Below, in pieces: positions 1 through 5,454 of a stretch of DNA of 6,039 nucleotides. The DNA comes from Candidatus Methanoprimaticola hominis. GTDB taxonomy: Archaea; Thermoplasmatota; Thermoplasmata; Methanomassiliicoccales; Methanomethylophilaceae. The first letter of the stretch is position 1. Every line of letters begins with the position of its first letter. The notes beneath the pieces are model-generated. The model was not told where the DNA came from. It was given only the letters and a program-made list of their open reading frames with translations, and did no database searches. Made by a program: the position numbers and the translations under genes. The stretch covers positions 1 to 6,039 of the forward strand of contig LVVU01000075.1 in assembly GCA_006954465.1 (NCBI GenBank), in the 5' to 3' direction.

Positions 1-354
1 GACGTTCACGGCGAAGCCGATGCTCCCGTTGCCCAGAAGCTTGTCGATGCCGGCATCGGACAGGTTGACCGTGTAGGCCTCCCCGTCCTTCTTGGCGAAG
101 CCCATCGAGACGAACCTCTCGATCTGCTCCGACAGCTCGCCGACGTTGATGGTGCGGTTGGCCTGCACCATGCACTGGGGTCTCTTGAATCCGTGGCGAC
201 CGTAGTGGTCGCGGTCGAACTTGAGCATACCGATCTTACCGGTCTTGCCCAGTCCGGCCTGTCCGTGACCACCGATGATTCCTGCTCCACGGCCGGATTT
301 CTTTCCGCGTCCGTGGGTCCTGTAACCCCTGAACTTCTTGGTTCTGCTAGGCAT
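1..354 (-). CDS. rpl15p: Large-subunit ribosomal protein uL15 (L15p), 3' end cut by window edge
   Basis: This is the N-terminal 118 residues of archaeal uL15, a 50S protein that threads a basic tail into 23S rRNA and takes part in late subunit assembly. The start is the ATG at 354, and the frame stays open to base 1 with no stop, so the C-terminus lies outside the window; the archaeal family is usually around 145 aa. The N-terminus is very rich in Gly, Arg and Lys (residues 1-40, with RGYRTHGRGKKSGRG and the GIIGGHGQAG stretch), as expected for the rRNA-binding extension. A folded part begins near residue 60 (KRPQCMVQANRTINVGEL). The start follows the uL30 stop by 10 bases, with a GAGGTG ribosome-binding site overlapping that stop. 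In most archaea secY and adk follow uL15; they would lie beyond the left edge. Identity is confident. Confidence 0.96.
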   Translation of the reverse strand, partial: MPSRTKKFRGYRTHGRGKKSGRGAGIIGGHGQAGLGKTGKIGMLKFDRDHYGRHGFKRPQCMVQANRTINVGELSEQIERFVSMGFAKKDGEAYTVNLSDAGIDKLLGNGSIGFAVNV

Positions 355-360
355 TTCTCG

Positions 361-367
361 CACCTCA
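361..367 (-). promoter_or_regulatory. Stop/Shine-Dalgarno module before uL15
   Basis: On the minus strand the bases read TGAGGTG, six bases before the uL15 ATG. The TGA is the uL30 stop, and its last two bases begin the GAGGTG that can pair with the pyrimidine-rich 3' end of archaeal 16S rRNA. It fixes the uL15 start at 354 and suggests terminating ribosomes re-engage at once. The same layout occurs before uS8 and uL24. Confidence 0.75.
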
Positions 368-829
368 CAGCATCCTGTTGATGAGGTCGTTGATCTTCGC
401 TCCCCTGTATCCGAGGGCACCGCCGTTCTGGAACGAGCGCTTGTTGCCCTCGTATCCCTTGACGGGGGGGTGCAGGCGGAAGACAGGCTTTGCGCCGTCG
501 ACGTCCTTCATCCTGTAGTCGTTCTCGATGATCGCCTTGGCCATGTCTTCGACGGTGGCGAACTCGGACCTCTCCTTGAGGTAGTCATCGGTGACGGAGT
601 CGTCGCCGGCGACACGTCCGCGTGCGCGGATCATCGCGGCGAGGGTCTCCTGATCGACCTCTCCCCAGGTGACGTAGTCCTTGGCCTTCTGCAGCATTCC
701 CTTGATGGAATCGGTCTCGGGGACGACCACGGCGTGGTTGACCTTGTTGAGACCCAGGAGGTCCATGGTGTGGGCGATGTCCCTGTTGACGTCGGGAATA
801 CCGCGGACGCGGATGACAACGTATGCCAT
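365..829 (-). CDS. rpl30p: Large-subunit ribosomal protein uL30 (L30p)
   Basis: This 154-aa protein has the usual archaeal uL30 length, far longer than bacterial L30 (about 60 aa). Residues 1-60 form the ferredoxin-like L30 core (MAYVVIRVRGIPDVNRDI, then LLGLNKVNHAVVVPET). The rest is the archaeal/eukaryotic extension, ending in the conserved block FRLHPPVKGYEG...GGALGYRGAKINDLINRML at residues 117-154. It binds 23S rRNA in the 50S subunit. The ATG at 829 is chosen because it gives the family N-terminus and has GGAGG seven bases upstream; the open frame continues upstream of it but reads only the wrong frame of uS5. The gene starts two bases after the uS5 stop and ends 10 bases before uL15. 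A run of seven C in the coding strand (464-470) encodes part of HPPVK and leaves the frame intact. Confidence 0.97.
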   Translation of the reverse strand: MAYVVIRVRGIPDVNRDIAHTMDLLGLNKVNHAVVVPETDSIKGMLQKAKDYVTWGEVDQETLAAMIRARGRVAGDDSVTDDYLKERSEFATVEDMAKAIIENDYRMKDVDGAKPVFRLHPPVKGYEGNKRSFQNGGALGYRGAKINDLINRML

Positions 830-831
830 CT

Positions 832-1509
832 TCACTCCTCCTGCTGCTGCTCGGACTCGGCGTAGTTGACGCCGGTCGGGCCGGAGACGATGTTCAGAGT
901 CTTGGCCTGCTCGTCGGTGACCCTCATGCGGGAGGTCATCCTCAGGGCATCGAAGGTCGCCATGGCGTAGTTGACCTTGGTCTTGGTGTTGCCCCTTGCG
1001 AAGCCCCACGCGTCGTTGACGCCGGCCAGGGTCAGGAGGCTCTTTGCGACGTCTCCGACGGCCAGGGACACTCCCCTGGGTGCGGGCTTGAGCGAGACGG
1101 TGACGGAACCGGTGGTTCCGACTACCTCGAAGGGCAGGCTGTGAGCCTGTCCGCATCCGCACTGCCAGGAGCCGCAGCCCCTCTTAATCTCGATCATGTT
1201 CAGCTTGGCGTTGTCGATGGCCTTCTTGATGGAAGGTCCGACTTCCTTGCCTTTGGCCCTGCCGATTCCGATGAACCCGTCGCCGTTTCCGACGATACAG
1301 GTGACCGCGAACCTGACCCTCCTTCCGGAGTCGGTCATCCTCTGGACCATGTTGAGGTCGATGACCTCGTCCTTCAGGTCCGGGAGGAGGATGTCCACGA
1401 TCTCGGGCTCGCGCAGGGGCAGCTTGGTGGCCAGGGCGTCGCTCATGGTGGTGATTTCACCGTTGAGGACCATCTGTCCCAGCCTTGTCTTGGGAACCCA
1501 GTCTGCCAT
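832..1509 (-). CDS. rps5p: Small-subunit ribosomal protein uS5 (S5p)
   Basis: This 225-aa protein is archaeal uS5, a 30S protein near the mRNA entry channel that contributes to decoding accuracy. The N-terminal double-stranded-RNA-binding-like domain spans roughly residues 45-115 (RRVRFAVTCIVGNGDGFIGIGRAKGKEV at 63-90). The C-terminal domain spans about 125-200 (SVTVSLKPAPRGVSLAVGDV, then LTLAGVNDAWGFARGNTKTKVN). The archaeal insert-like motif RGCGSWQCGCGQAHSLPF at 110-127 carries Cys112, Cys117, Cys119 and His123. The ATG at 1509 gives the expected start (MADWVPKTRLGQMV). It lies one base after the uL18 TAA, with GGAGG inside the last uL18 codons. The protein ends in QQQEE; the two Glu codons contribute to the uL30 ribosome-binding site. 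In-frame codons upstream of 1509 are a shadow of uL18. Confidence 0.97.
   Translation of the reverse strand: MADWVPKTRLGQMVLNGEITTMSDALATKLPLREPEIVDILLPDLKDEVIDLNMVQRMTDSGRRVRFAVTCIVGNGDGFIGIGRAKGKEVGPSIKKAIDNAKLNMIEIKRGCGSWQCGCGQAHSLPFEVVGTTGSVTVSLKPAPRGVSLAVGDVAKSLLTLAGVNDAWGFARGNTKTKVNYAMATFDALRMTSRMRVTDEQAKTLNIVSGPTGVNYAESEQQQEE
837..841 (-). promoter_or_regulatory. Shine-Dalgarno GGAGG for uL30 inside the uS5 3' end
   Basis: The minus strand reads GGAGGAGTGAAGATG. The GGAGG lies in the last codons of uS5 (Gln-Glu-Glu), seven bases before the uL30 ATG at 829. It supports that start and coupling of uL30 translation to termination of uS5. Confidence 0.75.
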
Positions 1510-1510
1510 T

Positions 1511-2011
1511 TTACTCAGCCTCCATCTTCTCTTTGAGGCTGTTGATCTCAGCCTCGATTCCTTCATCGATGTGCTTGCCCAGGAGCCTGTCCTCATCGGG
1601 GAGGACCTCGTCTCCGTGGGGGACCTCGAGTCCGGCATCGCACATTCCGGCGACGGTCGCGAAGAGCACGCCGCCGTGCTGGACCTTCTGCATGCCGATG
1701 TCGAGCACTGCGTACTCGATTCCGGCCTTCAGGGCCCTCTTGCCTGCGAGGTACCCGACGAGGTACGCTGCGGGGATCGACGAGCAGGAGCGGGTCCAGC
1801 CCATGCCGGCCAGCTCTCTGGTGCTGGCTGCGGCGAGGATCTTGTCGCCCTCCATCCCGAACTCTCCGAACTGGATGGTGACGTTCTTGTTGGACCTCCT
1901 GACTATGGCCCTTGCCTCGTGGCTCGAGAGCAATCTCTTGCGGGCGTAGTAGTCGGTGCGCTCCTCTCTCCTCCTGCGGAACGCTACGTTGTATCTAGGA
2001 CCTGTTGCCAT
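1511..2011 (-). CDS. rpl18p: Large-subunit ribosomal protein uL18 (L18p)
   Basis: This 166-aa protein is archaeal uL18, which binds 5S rRNA together with uL5 in the central protuberance of the 50S subunit. The basic N-terminus (GPRYNVAFRRRREERTDYYARKRLLSS, residues 4-30) is the family hallmark. It is followed by the core with SNKNVTIQFGEFG at 40-52 and AAYLVGYLAGKRALKAGIEYAVLDIG at 81-106, and an acidic helical C-terminus (EINSLKEKMEAE). The ATG at 2011 shares its A with the eL19 stop in a TGATG overlap and is preceded by a GGAGGAGG-rich site. The stop is TAA, the only non-TGA stop visible in the window, one base before uS5. Length is at the short end for archaeal uL18, but both ends look complete. 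Confidence 0.97.
   Translation of the reverse strand: MATGPRYNVAFRRRREERTDYYARKRLLSSHEARAIVRRSNKNVTIQFGEFGMEGDKILAAASTRELAGMGWTRSCSSIPAAYLVGYLAGKRALKAGIEYAVLDIGMQKVQHGGVLFATVAGMCDAGLEVPHGDEVLPDEDRLLGKHIDEGIEAEINSLKEKMEAE
1519..1523 (-). promoter_or_regulatory. Shine-Dalgarno GGAGG for uS5 inside the uL18 3' end
   Basis: The minus strand reads GGAGGCTGAGTAAAATG. The motif lies across the Met-Glu-Ala codons at the end of uL18, nine bases before the uS5 ATG at 1509. This spacing is slightly longer than the seven bases seen at similar junctions. Confidence 0.7.
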
Positions 2012-2472
2012 CAGTTCTCCTCCTCCTTGAGGTGACCTGCCGCGATCATGTGCTGCTTCAGGTGCCTGCGGGACTTGAATATGCCTCCCTTGGCCTTCCT
2101 GTAGTACATCCTGTAGACTGCGGGGGTGATCTTGCCGTCGGCCCTGAGGGTCTTCAGCTCGTCGCGGATGGGCCTGATGGTGGCCATCCAGCGCTCCTTG
2201 TCGCGGACGCGGGCGTTGGCGGTTCCCTTCCTGGATCCGGGTCCCTTCCTCTTTCCGCTGGCCTTCTGGCCGGCGACGTACCTTATCCTGGCCTTGGACG
2301 TGCCGTTCTTCGGCTTCGCCTTGATCAGGCCGGATGCGATGGCGGTGCGGATGTCGGCGCGGGTGATGCAGTCCTCGACCTCGTCGAGGCGGTCGGGATT
2401 CATCCAGACCCTGTTCTGCCCGCACTTGAGGACCTCTGCGGCCATCCTTCTCTGATTGCTAAGATCGGCCAT
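2011..2472 (-). CDS. rpl19e: Large-subunit ribosomal protein eL19 (L19e)
   Basis: This 153-aa protein is eL19, found only in archaea and eukaryotes; its long helical tail makes inter-subunit contacts from the 50S side. Family hallmarks are the N-terminal SNQRRMAAEVLKCGQNRVWMNP (5-26), the signature GKRKGPGSRKGTANAR (73-88), and a long basic helix with RMYYRKAKGGIFKSRRHLKQHM (121-142). Length matches the archaeal family (about 150 aa). The ATG at 2472 begins MADLSNQRRMAAE, the expected start, two bases after the eL32 stop; a GGTGTGA stretch just upstream can act as a ribosome-binding site. The C-terminus LKEEEN contains three GAG codons in a row that form the uL18 ribosome-binding site. Its place between eL32 and uL18 is the standard archaeal order. 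Confidence 0.97.
   Translation of the reverse strand: MADLSNQRRMAAEVLKCGQNRVWMNPDRLDEVEDCITRADIRTAIASGLIKAKPKNGTSKARIRYVAGQKASGKRKGPGSRKGTANARVRDKERWMATIRPIRDELKTLRADGKITPAVYRMYYRKAKGGIFKSRRHLKQHMIAAGHLKEEEN
2019..2026 (-). promoter_or_regulatory. Double Shine-Dalgarno GGAGGAGG for uL18 inside the eL19 3' end
   Basis: The minus strand reads AAGGAGGAGGAGAACTGATG. Two overlapping GGAGG motifs, 10 and 7 bases before the uL18 ATG at 2011, are made by the Lys-Glu-Glu-Glu codons at the end of eL19. It is the most purine-rich site in the window. Confidence 0.75.
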
Positions 2473-2474
2473 GC

Positions 2475-3137
2475 TCACACCATCCTGTTGAGGACCCTGA
2501 TACCGAGCTCGTCGGCCCTGTCCTCGATGGCGATCCTCTTCTTCGTTCCGACGGTTCCGCCTACACGGACCGCCTGCTTCTTGGGATCGATGTTCTCGAG
2601 ACCCTCGACGTTGTAGACGAGGACCTCCTCGAATCCGGACGGGTGGAGTCCCCTGACCTCTGCGGGTCCGCGGTATCCGATCTCGACCATGGGCGGGCGC
2701 CTCTTGAGGCCCCTCTTCATCTTCGAATGGATTCCCTTGGGCTTCCTCCAGTTCTCGCCGAGCTTGGAGTATCTGAACCACTCCTGCCTCTTGAAGGCGG
2801 GCCTCCTTCCGGAGATCATGGCCCTCTTGGCGAGTGCGTCCGCGGTGCAGTCGCTGAGCTCGGGCTTGAGCTTGACGACGTATGCGCCCTCGGTGGTCTC
2901 GACGACCTCGGTCTTCTCCTCGGCCTTGGGTGCCTCGTCGGCTCCCTCGAGAGCAACCTTCCATGCGTTGACCGTCTTCGGTCCGACGCCGGAGCAGGTC
3001 TTGATGACGGTCTTGAGCTTCTCGTCATCGTTCAGGGCCTCCTTGAGCTCGGCCACGTTGTTGATGCCGATGCCCTTGAGCTCATCGACGTTCTTGTCGG
3101 CGAGACCCTTCAGGTCGGTGAGGTTCTTGACTGTCAT
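2475..3137 (-). CDS. rpl32e: Large-subunit ribosomal protein eL32 (L32e) with N-terminal helix-hairpin-helix extension
   Basis: This 220-aa protein has the eL32 core at roughly residues 105-220. Clear family blocks are FKRQEWFRYSKLGENWRKPKG (115-135), RGPAEVRGLHPSGFEEVLVYN (156-176) and AIEDRADELGIRVLN (203-217). eL32 is a 50S protein restricted to archaea and eukaryotes. Ahead of the core is an extension of about 87 residues: two helix-hairpin-helix-like hairpins (LKGIG at 20-24 and SGVGP at 49-53) and an acidic linker (about 64-86, GADEAPKAEEKTEVVETTE). Haloarchaeal eL32 is known to carry a comparable N-terminal extension, so this is probably genuine and not a start-site artefact. The ATG at 3137 overlaps the uL6 stop as ATGA and has AGGTGA four bases upstream, which supports the long form. 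The next in-frame Met is far inside the core, at residue 107. Confidence 0.96.
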   Translation of the reverse strand: MTVKNLTDLKGLADKNVDELKGIGINNVAELKEALNDDEKLKTVIKTCSGVGPKTVNAWKVALEGADEAPKAEEKTEVVETTEGAYVVKLKPELSDCTADALAKRAMISGRRPAFKRQEWFRYSKLGENWRKPKGIHSKMKRGLKRRPPMVEIGYRGPAEVRGLHPSGFEEVLVYNVEGLENIDPKKQAVRVGGTVGTKKRIAIEDRADELGIRVLNRMV

Positions 3138-3685
3138 TCTTTCACCTTGTGGGACTTCTGGACGATGTAGATTCCGTCCTGGAACGTTCTCTTGTCGAAA
3201 CCGAGCCTGGATGTGGCCTTCTCGAGGTTGGCTGCGGTCTGTCCGCAGGCCTCGATGTCGATGCCCTCCACGGTGACGTCCTGGCCGCTGATCTTGACGG
3301 TGCAGCCCTTGACGATGTTCGCGAAGCGGGGGGCGTGGCCTCCCATGTAGTTGTCGATCTCGACGCGGTCTCCCTTCACGGCCACTTTCATGGGGAAGTG
3401 GGAGAATACGATCTTGAGGTGGTAGGTGTAACCCTCGGTCACGCCGTGGATCATGTTCCTGACATGCGCGACATAGGTTCCGACCATGGCCTTGTCCTTG
3501 ATCCTCGGGTACTCGCAGCTGACGCTGACTTCCTCGGCGGTGACGGCCATGTCGATTCCAGGGTGCGCGAAGTTTCTGCTAAGTTCTCCCTTGGGGCCCT
3601 TGACGGTCAGGACGTTTCCGTCCAGGTTGACCGTCACGCCGCCGGGTATAGCGATGGTGCTTTCGATTTTCCCTGCGATTGTCAT
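3134..3685 (-). CDS. rpl6p: Large-subunit ribosomal protein uL6 (L6p)
   Basis: This 183-aa protein is archaeal uL6, which binds 23S rRNA near the sarcin-ricin loop and the factor-binding region of the 50S subunit. It shows the two-fold repeated L6 fold. Repeat one is at about residues 10-80 (IPGGVTVNLDGNVLTVKGPKGELSRNF). Repeat two is at about 88-175 (HLKIVFSHFPMKVAVKGDRVEIDNYMGG, then VKISGQDVTVEGIDIEACGQTAANLEKAT). The end TFQDGIYIVQKSHK is also typical. Length fits the archaeal family (about 180 aa). The ATG at 3685 begins nine bases after the uS8 stop; the stop itself provides a short GAGGA ribosome-binding site. The stop TGA overlaps the eL32 ATG by four bases. Confidence 0.97.
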   Translation of the reverse strand: MTIAGKIESTIAIPGGVTVNLDGNVLTVKGPKGELSRNFAHPGIDMAVTAEEVSVSCEYPRIKDKAMVGTYVAHVRNMIHGVTEGYTYHLKIVFSHFPMKVAVKGDRVEIDNYMGGHAPRFANIVKGCTVKISGQDVTVEGIDIEACGQTAANLEKATSRLGFDKRTFQDGIYIVQKSHKVKE

Positions 3686-3694
3686 TCTTATTCC

Positions 3695-4084
3695 TCAGTA
3701 CACGTAAGCGAGAAGCTTTCCCCCGATACCGAGCTCTTTGGCGCGGTCCTGGGTGATAACTCCAGCGGTTGTTGACATGATCAGGAGTCCGAAGTCCTGG
3801 GCAGGCAGGAACCTGGCCTCGAACCTCTCGACGTCCGTCAGTTTGACGGAGTACCTGGGCTTGATCACGCCGCAGTTGTTTATGGCTCCATCGAGCATGA
3901 CACGGAACTTTCCGGCCTTGCCATCCTCGATGTACTCGAACTGGGTGACGTATCCGCGGTCCTGCATGACCTTGAGTACGCGACCGATCAGCTTTGACGA
4001 GGGCTGTATCATGCACTCGGACTTTCCGTTGAGTGCAGCGTTTTTGATGACGCACATTGCGTCGTTGAGTGGATCGCTCTGCAT
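3695..4084 (-). CDS. rps8p: Small-subunit ribosomal protein uS8 (S8p)
   Basis: This 129-aa protein is archaeal uS8, a primary 16S rRNA-binding protein of the 30S central domain. It begins MQSDPLNDAMCVIKNA, the family N-terminus. It has SSKLIGRVLKVMQDRGYV at 29-46 and ends with the S8 signature STTAGVITQDRAKELGIGGKLLAYVY (104-129), where the Ser-Thr-Thr loop contacts rRNA. Length equals the family norm of about 130. The frame is open further upstream to about 4165, but that stretch reads the wrong frame of uS14. The ATG at 4084 is chosen for the conserved N-terminus and the GAGGTG site six bases before it. In bacteria uS8 is the autogenous repressor of the spc operon; whether that applies here cannot be read from the sequence. 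Confidence 0.97.
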   Translation of the reverse strand: MQSDPLNDAMCVIKNAALNGKSECMIQPSSKLIGRVLKVMQDRGYVTQFEYIEDGKAGKFRVMLDGAINNCGVIKPRYSVKLTDVERFEARFLPAQDFGLLIMSTTAGVITQDRAKELGIGGKLLAYVY

Positions 4085-4090
4085 CTGGAA

Positions 4091-4097
4091 CACCTCA
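4091..4097 (-). promoter_or_regulatory. Stop/Shine-Dalgarno module before uS8
   Basis: The minus strand reads TGAGGTG followed by six bases and the uS8 ATG. The TGA is the uS14 stop, so stop and ribosome-binding site share bases. It settles the uS8 start at 4084 over any upstream in-frame option, and it has the same geometry as the sites before uL15 and uL24. Confidence 0.75.
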
Positions 4098-4241
4098 CGA
4101 ATACTTCTTGAATCCCAGCTCGGGGGCCATGTCCCTGAAGCACTGGCGGCAAAGGTGCATGCCATACTTCCTGATGATTCCCCTCCTGCGTCCGCAGCGG
4201 GTGCAGCCGACGGATCTTCCGAACTGCTTCTTGGGCTTCAT
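4095..4241 (-). CDS. rps14p: Small-subunit ribosomal protein uS14, zinc-binding short form (S14p)
   Basis: This short gene encodes 48 residues, [17 protein letters not shown]... to ...ELGFKKYS. It is the zinc-ribbon form of uS14, a late-binding protein of the 30S head. The zinc ligands are visible as Cys13-x2-Cys16 and Cys31-x2-Cys34, spaced by 14 residues. The family block [24 protein letters not shown] (24-47) is almost textbook archaeal. The length is at the low end for archaeal uS14 (about 50-57 aa), with a slightly short N-terminus. The ATG at 4241 overlaps the uL5 stop as ATGA, and AGGTG lies five bases upstream. The stop TGA at 4095-4097 forms part of the uS8 ribosome-binding site. The gene falls below common length cut-offs, so it is easily missed, but its place between uL5 and uS8 is the standard one. 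Confidence 0.96.
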   Translation of the reverse strand: MKPKKQFGRSVGCTRCGRRRGIIRKYGMHLCRQCFRDMAPELGFKKYS

Positions 4242-4750
4242 TCGACCACCTGGACCTCAAACTTGTCTTTCATGAACTGGATGGCCTCTGCGCGGTCAAC
4301 GCGGTGGCTCTTCGGGATCCTCCTCCTGAGGAGGGGCCTGAGGGCGACCCTCTTTCCGGGCCTCTTCAGGACGACGCTGATATCCATTCCGAAGATTCCG
4401 ATCTCGGGGTCGTATTTCATCCCCTCGAAGTCGGTGTAGTCGGAGATACCGAAGGACATGTTGCCCTCCTTGTCGAAGGAGTACTCGGGAACGCGCATCT
4501 CCCTGATGGAGAGGGCCTTCCTGACGAACTCCTCGGCGGCCTCTCCGCGGAGGGTGACCTTGCATCCGAGGGGCATGCCCACCCTGATTCCGAGGTCCCT
4601 GTTGACGGTCTTGGAGATCGTCTCGACGGGCTTCTGCCCGGTGACCATCTCGAGGACCTTCTCCGCCTTGACGAGCCTCTCGCCGGCCTCGCCGACACCG
4701 ATGTTGATGACGACCTTGTCAACACCGACCTGCCTCATGACATCGCTCAT
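4238..4750 (-). CDS. rpl5p: Large-subunit ribosomal protein uL5 (L5p)
   Basis: This 170-aa protein is archaeal uL5, which binds 5S rRNA with uL18 and contacts P-site tRNA from the central protuberance. Recognisable blocks are [34 protein letters not shown] (11-44), [35 protein letters not shown] (100-134) and [23 protein letters not shown] (142-164). Length fits the archaeal family. The ATG at 4750 overlaps the eS4 stop as ATGA and has GGAGG seven bases upstream. A second Met four codons in (4738) begins MRQVGVDKV, but it is less well placed relative to that site. The stop at 4238 overlaps the uS14 start. Confidence 0.97.
   Translation of the reverse strand: MSDVMRQVGVDKVVINIGVGEAGERLVKAEKVLEMVTGQKPVETISKTVNRDLGIRVGMPLGCKVTLRGEAAEEFVRKALSIREMRVPEYSFDKEGNMSFGISDYTDFEGMKYDPEIGIFGMDISVVLKRPGKRVALRPLLRRRIPKSHRVDRAEAIQFMKDKFEVQVVE
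4247..4251 (-). promoter_or_regulatory. Shine-Dalgarno AGGTG for uS14 inside the uL5 3' end
   Basis: The minus strand reads CCAGGTGGTCGAATGA. AGGTG lies within the Gln-Val-Val codons near the end of uL5, five bases before the uS14 ATG. Together with the ATGA overlap it supports the start of this very small gene. Confidence 0.65.
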
Positions 4751-5454
4751 TCGGAAGCCTCCGGGAGCTTGATCACGGGTGCGCTGGCACCGATGACGAA
4801 GCAGTTGTCTGCGACGGTCTCGGTCCCATCGGTGAACATGACGAGGTTGGCTGCGGGTCCCTTGACGACGTCGACGGCCTTCACGGTCTTGATGGATCCG
4901 GCGTGGGATCCCTCTTTGATGAGGACGACGGCGTTCTCGCCCATGGGGAAGTGCTCGAGGACCTTCTGTCCCTCGAATGCGATCTTCAGGGTGTCTCCGC
5001 ACTTGTAGTCGTTCTTGTCGAGGAGGACGTTCCTGCCGCCGCTGAGGTTGAGCTGGAACTTGCCGCCCTTGACGACGGTCTTGTCCTCGATCTTGCACAG
5101 CTCCCACGCGGCCTCATCGGCGTCGATGGGGACGAGGGCGAGCTTTCCCTTGTCGGTGATGAGCATGCGGTACGCGAGGCCCATCTTGGGGACGGTGATG
5201 ACGTCCATGAATCCGACGGGCATCTTGGGGTTCTTGACGGCCTTTCCGTCGACGAAGAACTCCCTGTTCCCGATGATCCTCTTGGCCTCCCTGGCGGTGT
5301 CGCAGACGCCGACCATGTCCCTCAGGACGGTGACGGCGGCCATGGAACCCTCCACGGGGTGCGCTCCTGCGCTCTGCTTGGCGATGAAGACGTTGGCCTT
5401 CCTCTTGAGGGGCCAAGTCCTGGGCGCCGCGAGCCTCTTCATATGGTCGCTCAT
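4747..5454 (-). CDS. rps4e: Small-subunit ribosomal protein eS4 (S4e)
   Basis: This 235-aa protein is eS4, an archaeal/eukaryotic 30S protein with no bacterial counterpart in this operon. The order of parts fits the family. The N-terminal segment is HMKRLAAPRTWPLKRKANVFIAK (4-26). An S4-like RNA-binding domain covers about residues 40-95 (TAREAKRIIGNREFFVDGKAVKNPKMPVGFMDVITVPK). The central eS4 domain (about 95-170) contains YKCGDTLKIAF, and a KOW-like segment near 174-205 contains VVLIKEGSHAGSIKTV. Length fits the family (about 235-245). The ATG at 5454 overlaps the uL24 stop as ATGA and has GGAGG seven bases upstream; a second Met at residue 5 is a possible alternative but is closer to the conserved block and lacks that spacing. 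The C-terminus PEASE carries the uL5 ribosome-binding site. Confidence 0.97.
   Translation of the reverse strand: MSDHMKRLAAPRTWPLKRKANVFIAKQSAGAHPVEGSMAAVTVLRDMVGVCDTAREAKRIIGNREFFVDGKAVKNPKMPVGFMDVITVPKMGLAYRMLITDKGKLALVPIDADEAAWELCKIEDKTVVKGGKFQLNLSGGRNVLLDKNDYKCGDTLKIAFEGQKVLEHFPMGENAVVLIKEGSHAGSIKTVKAVDVVKGPAANLVMFTDGTETVADNCFVIGASAPVIKLPEASE
4758..4762 (-). promoter_or_regulatory. Shine-Dalgarno GGAGG for uL5 inside the eS4 3' end
   Basis: The minus strand reads GGAGGCTTCCGAATGA. The motif spans the Pro-Glu-Ala codons of the eS4 C-terminus (PEASE), seven bases before the uL5 ATG at 4750. The core GGAGGCT recurs at the ends of uL24 and uL18. Confidence 0.75.

Noticed and set aside
355..364. 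Possible promoter or terminator in the 10-base gaps (355-364, 4085-4094, 5829-5838)
   Set aside because: Each gap is filled by the ribosome-binding site and its spacer. None has room for a TATA/BRE element, and none shows a T-run typical of archaeal termination.
464..470. Run of seven G on the plus strand (seven C in the uL30 coding strand), a possible frameshift or slippage site
   Set aside because: The run encodes part of the conserved HPPVK and the reading frame is intact on both sides, so there is no sign of an error or programmed shift.
823..2035. Long plus-strand open frames (823-1536 and 1196-2035) opposite uS5 and uL18
   Set aside because: Same explanation: reverse-complement shadows of G/C-ending codons. 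They have no convincing domain.
4085..4165. An extended N-terminus for uS8 beginning at 4165
   Set aside because: The extra 27 residues are the wrong frame of uS14, and the conserved uS8 N-terminus and its ribosome-binding site place the start at 4084.
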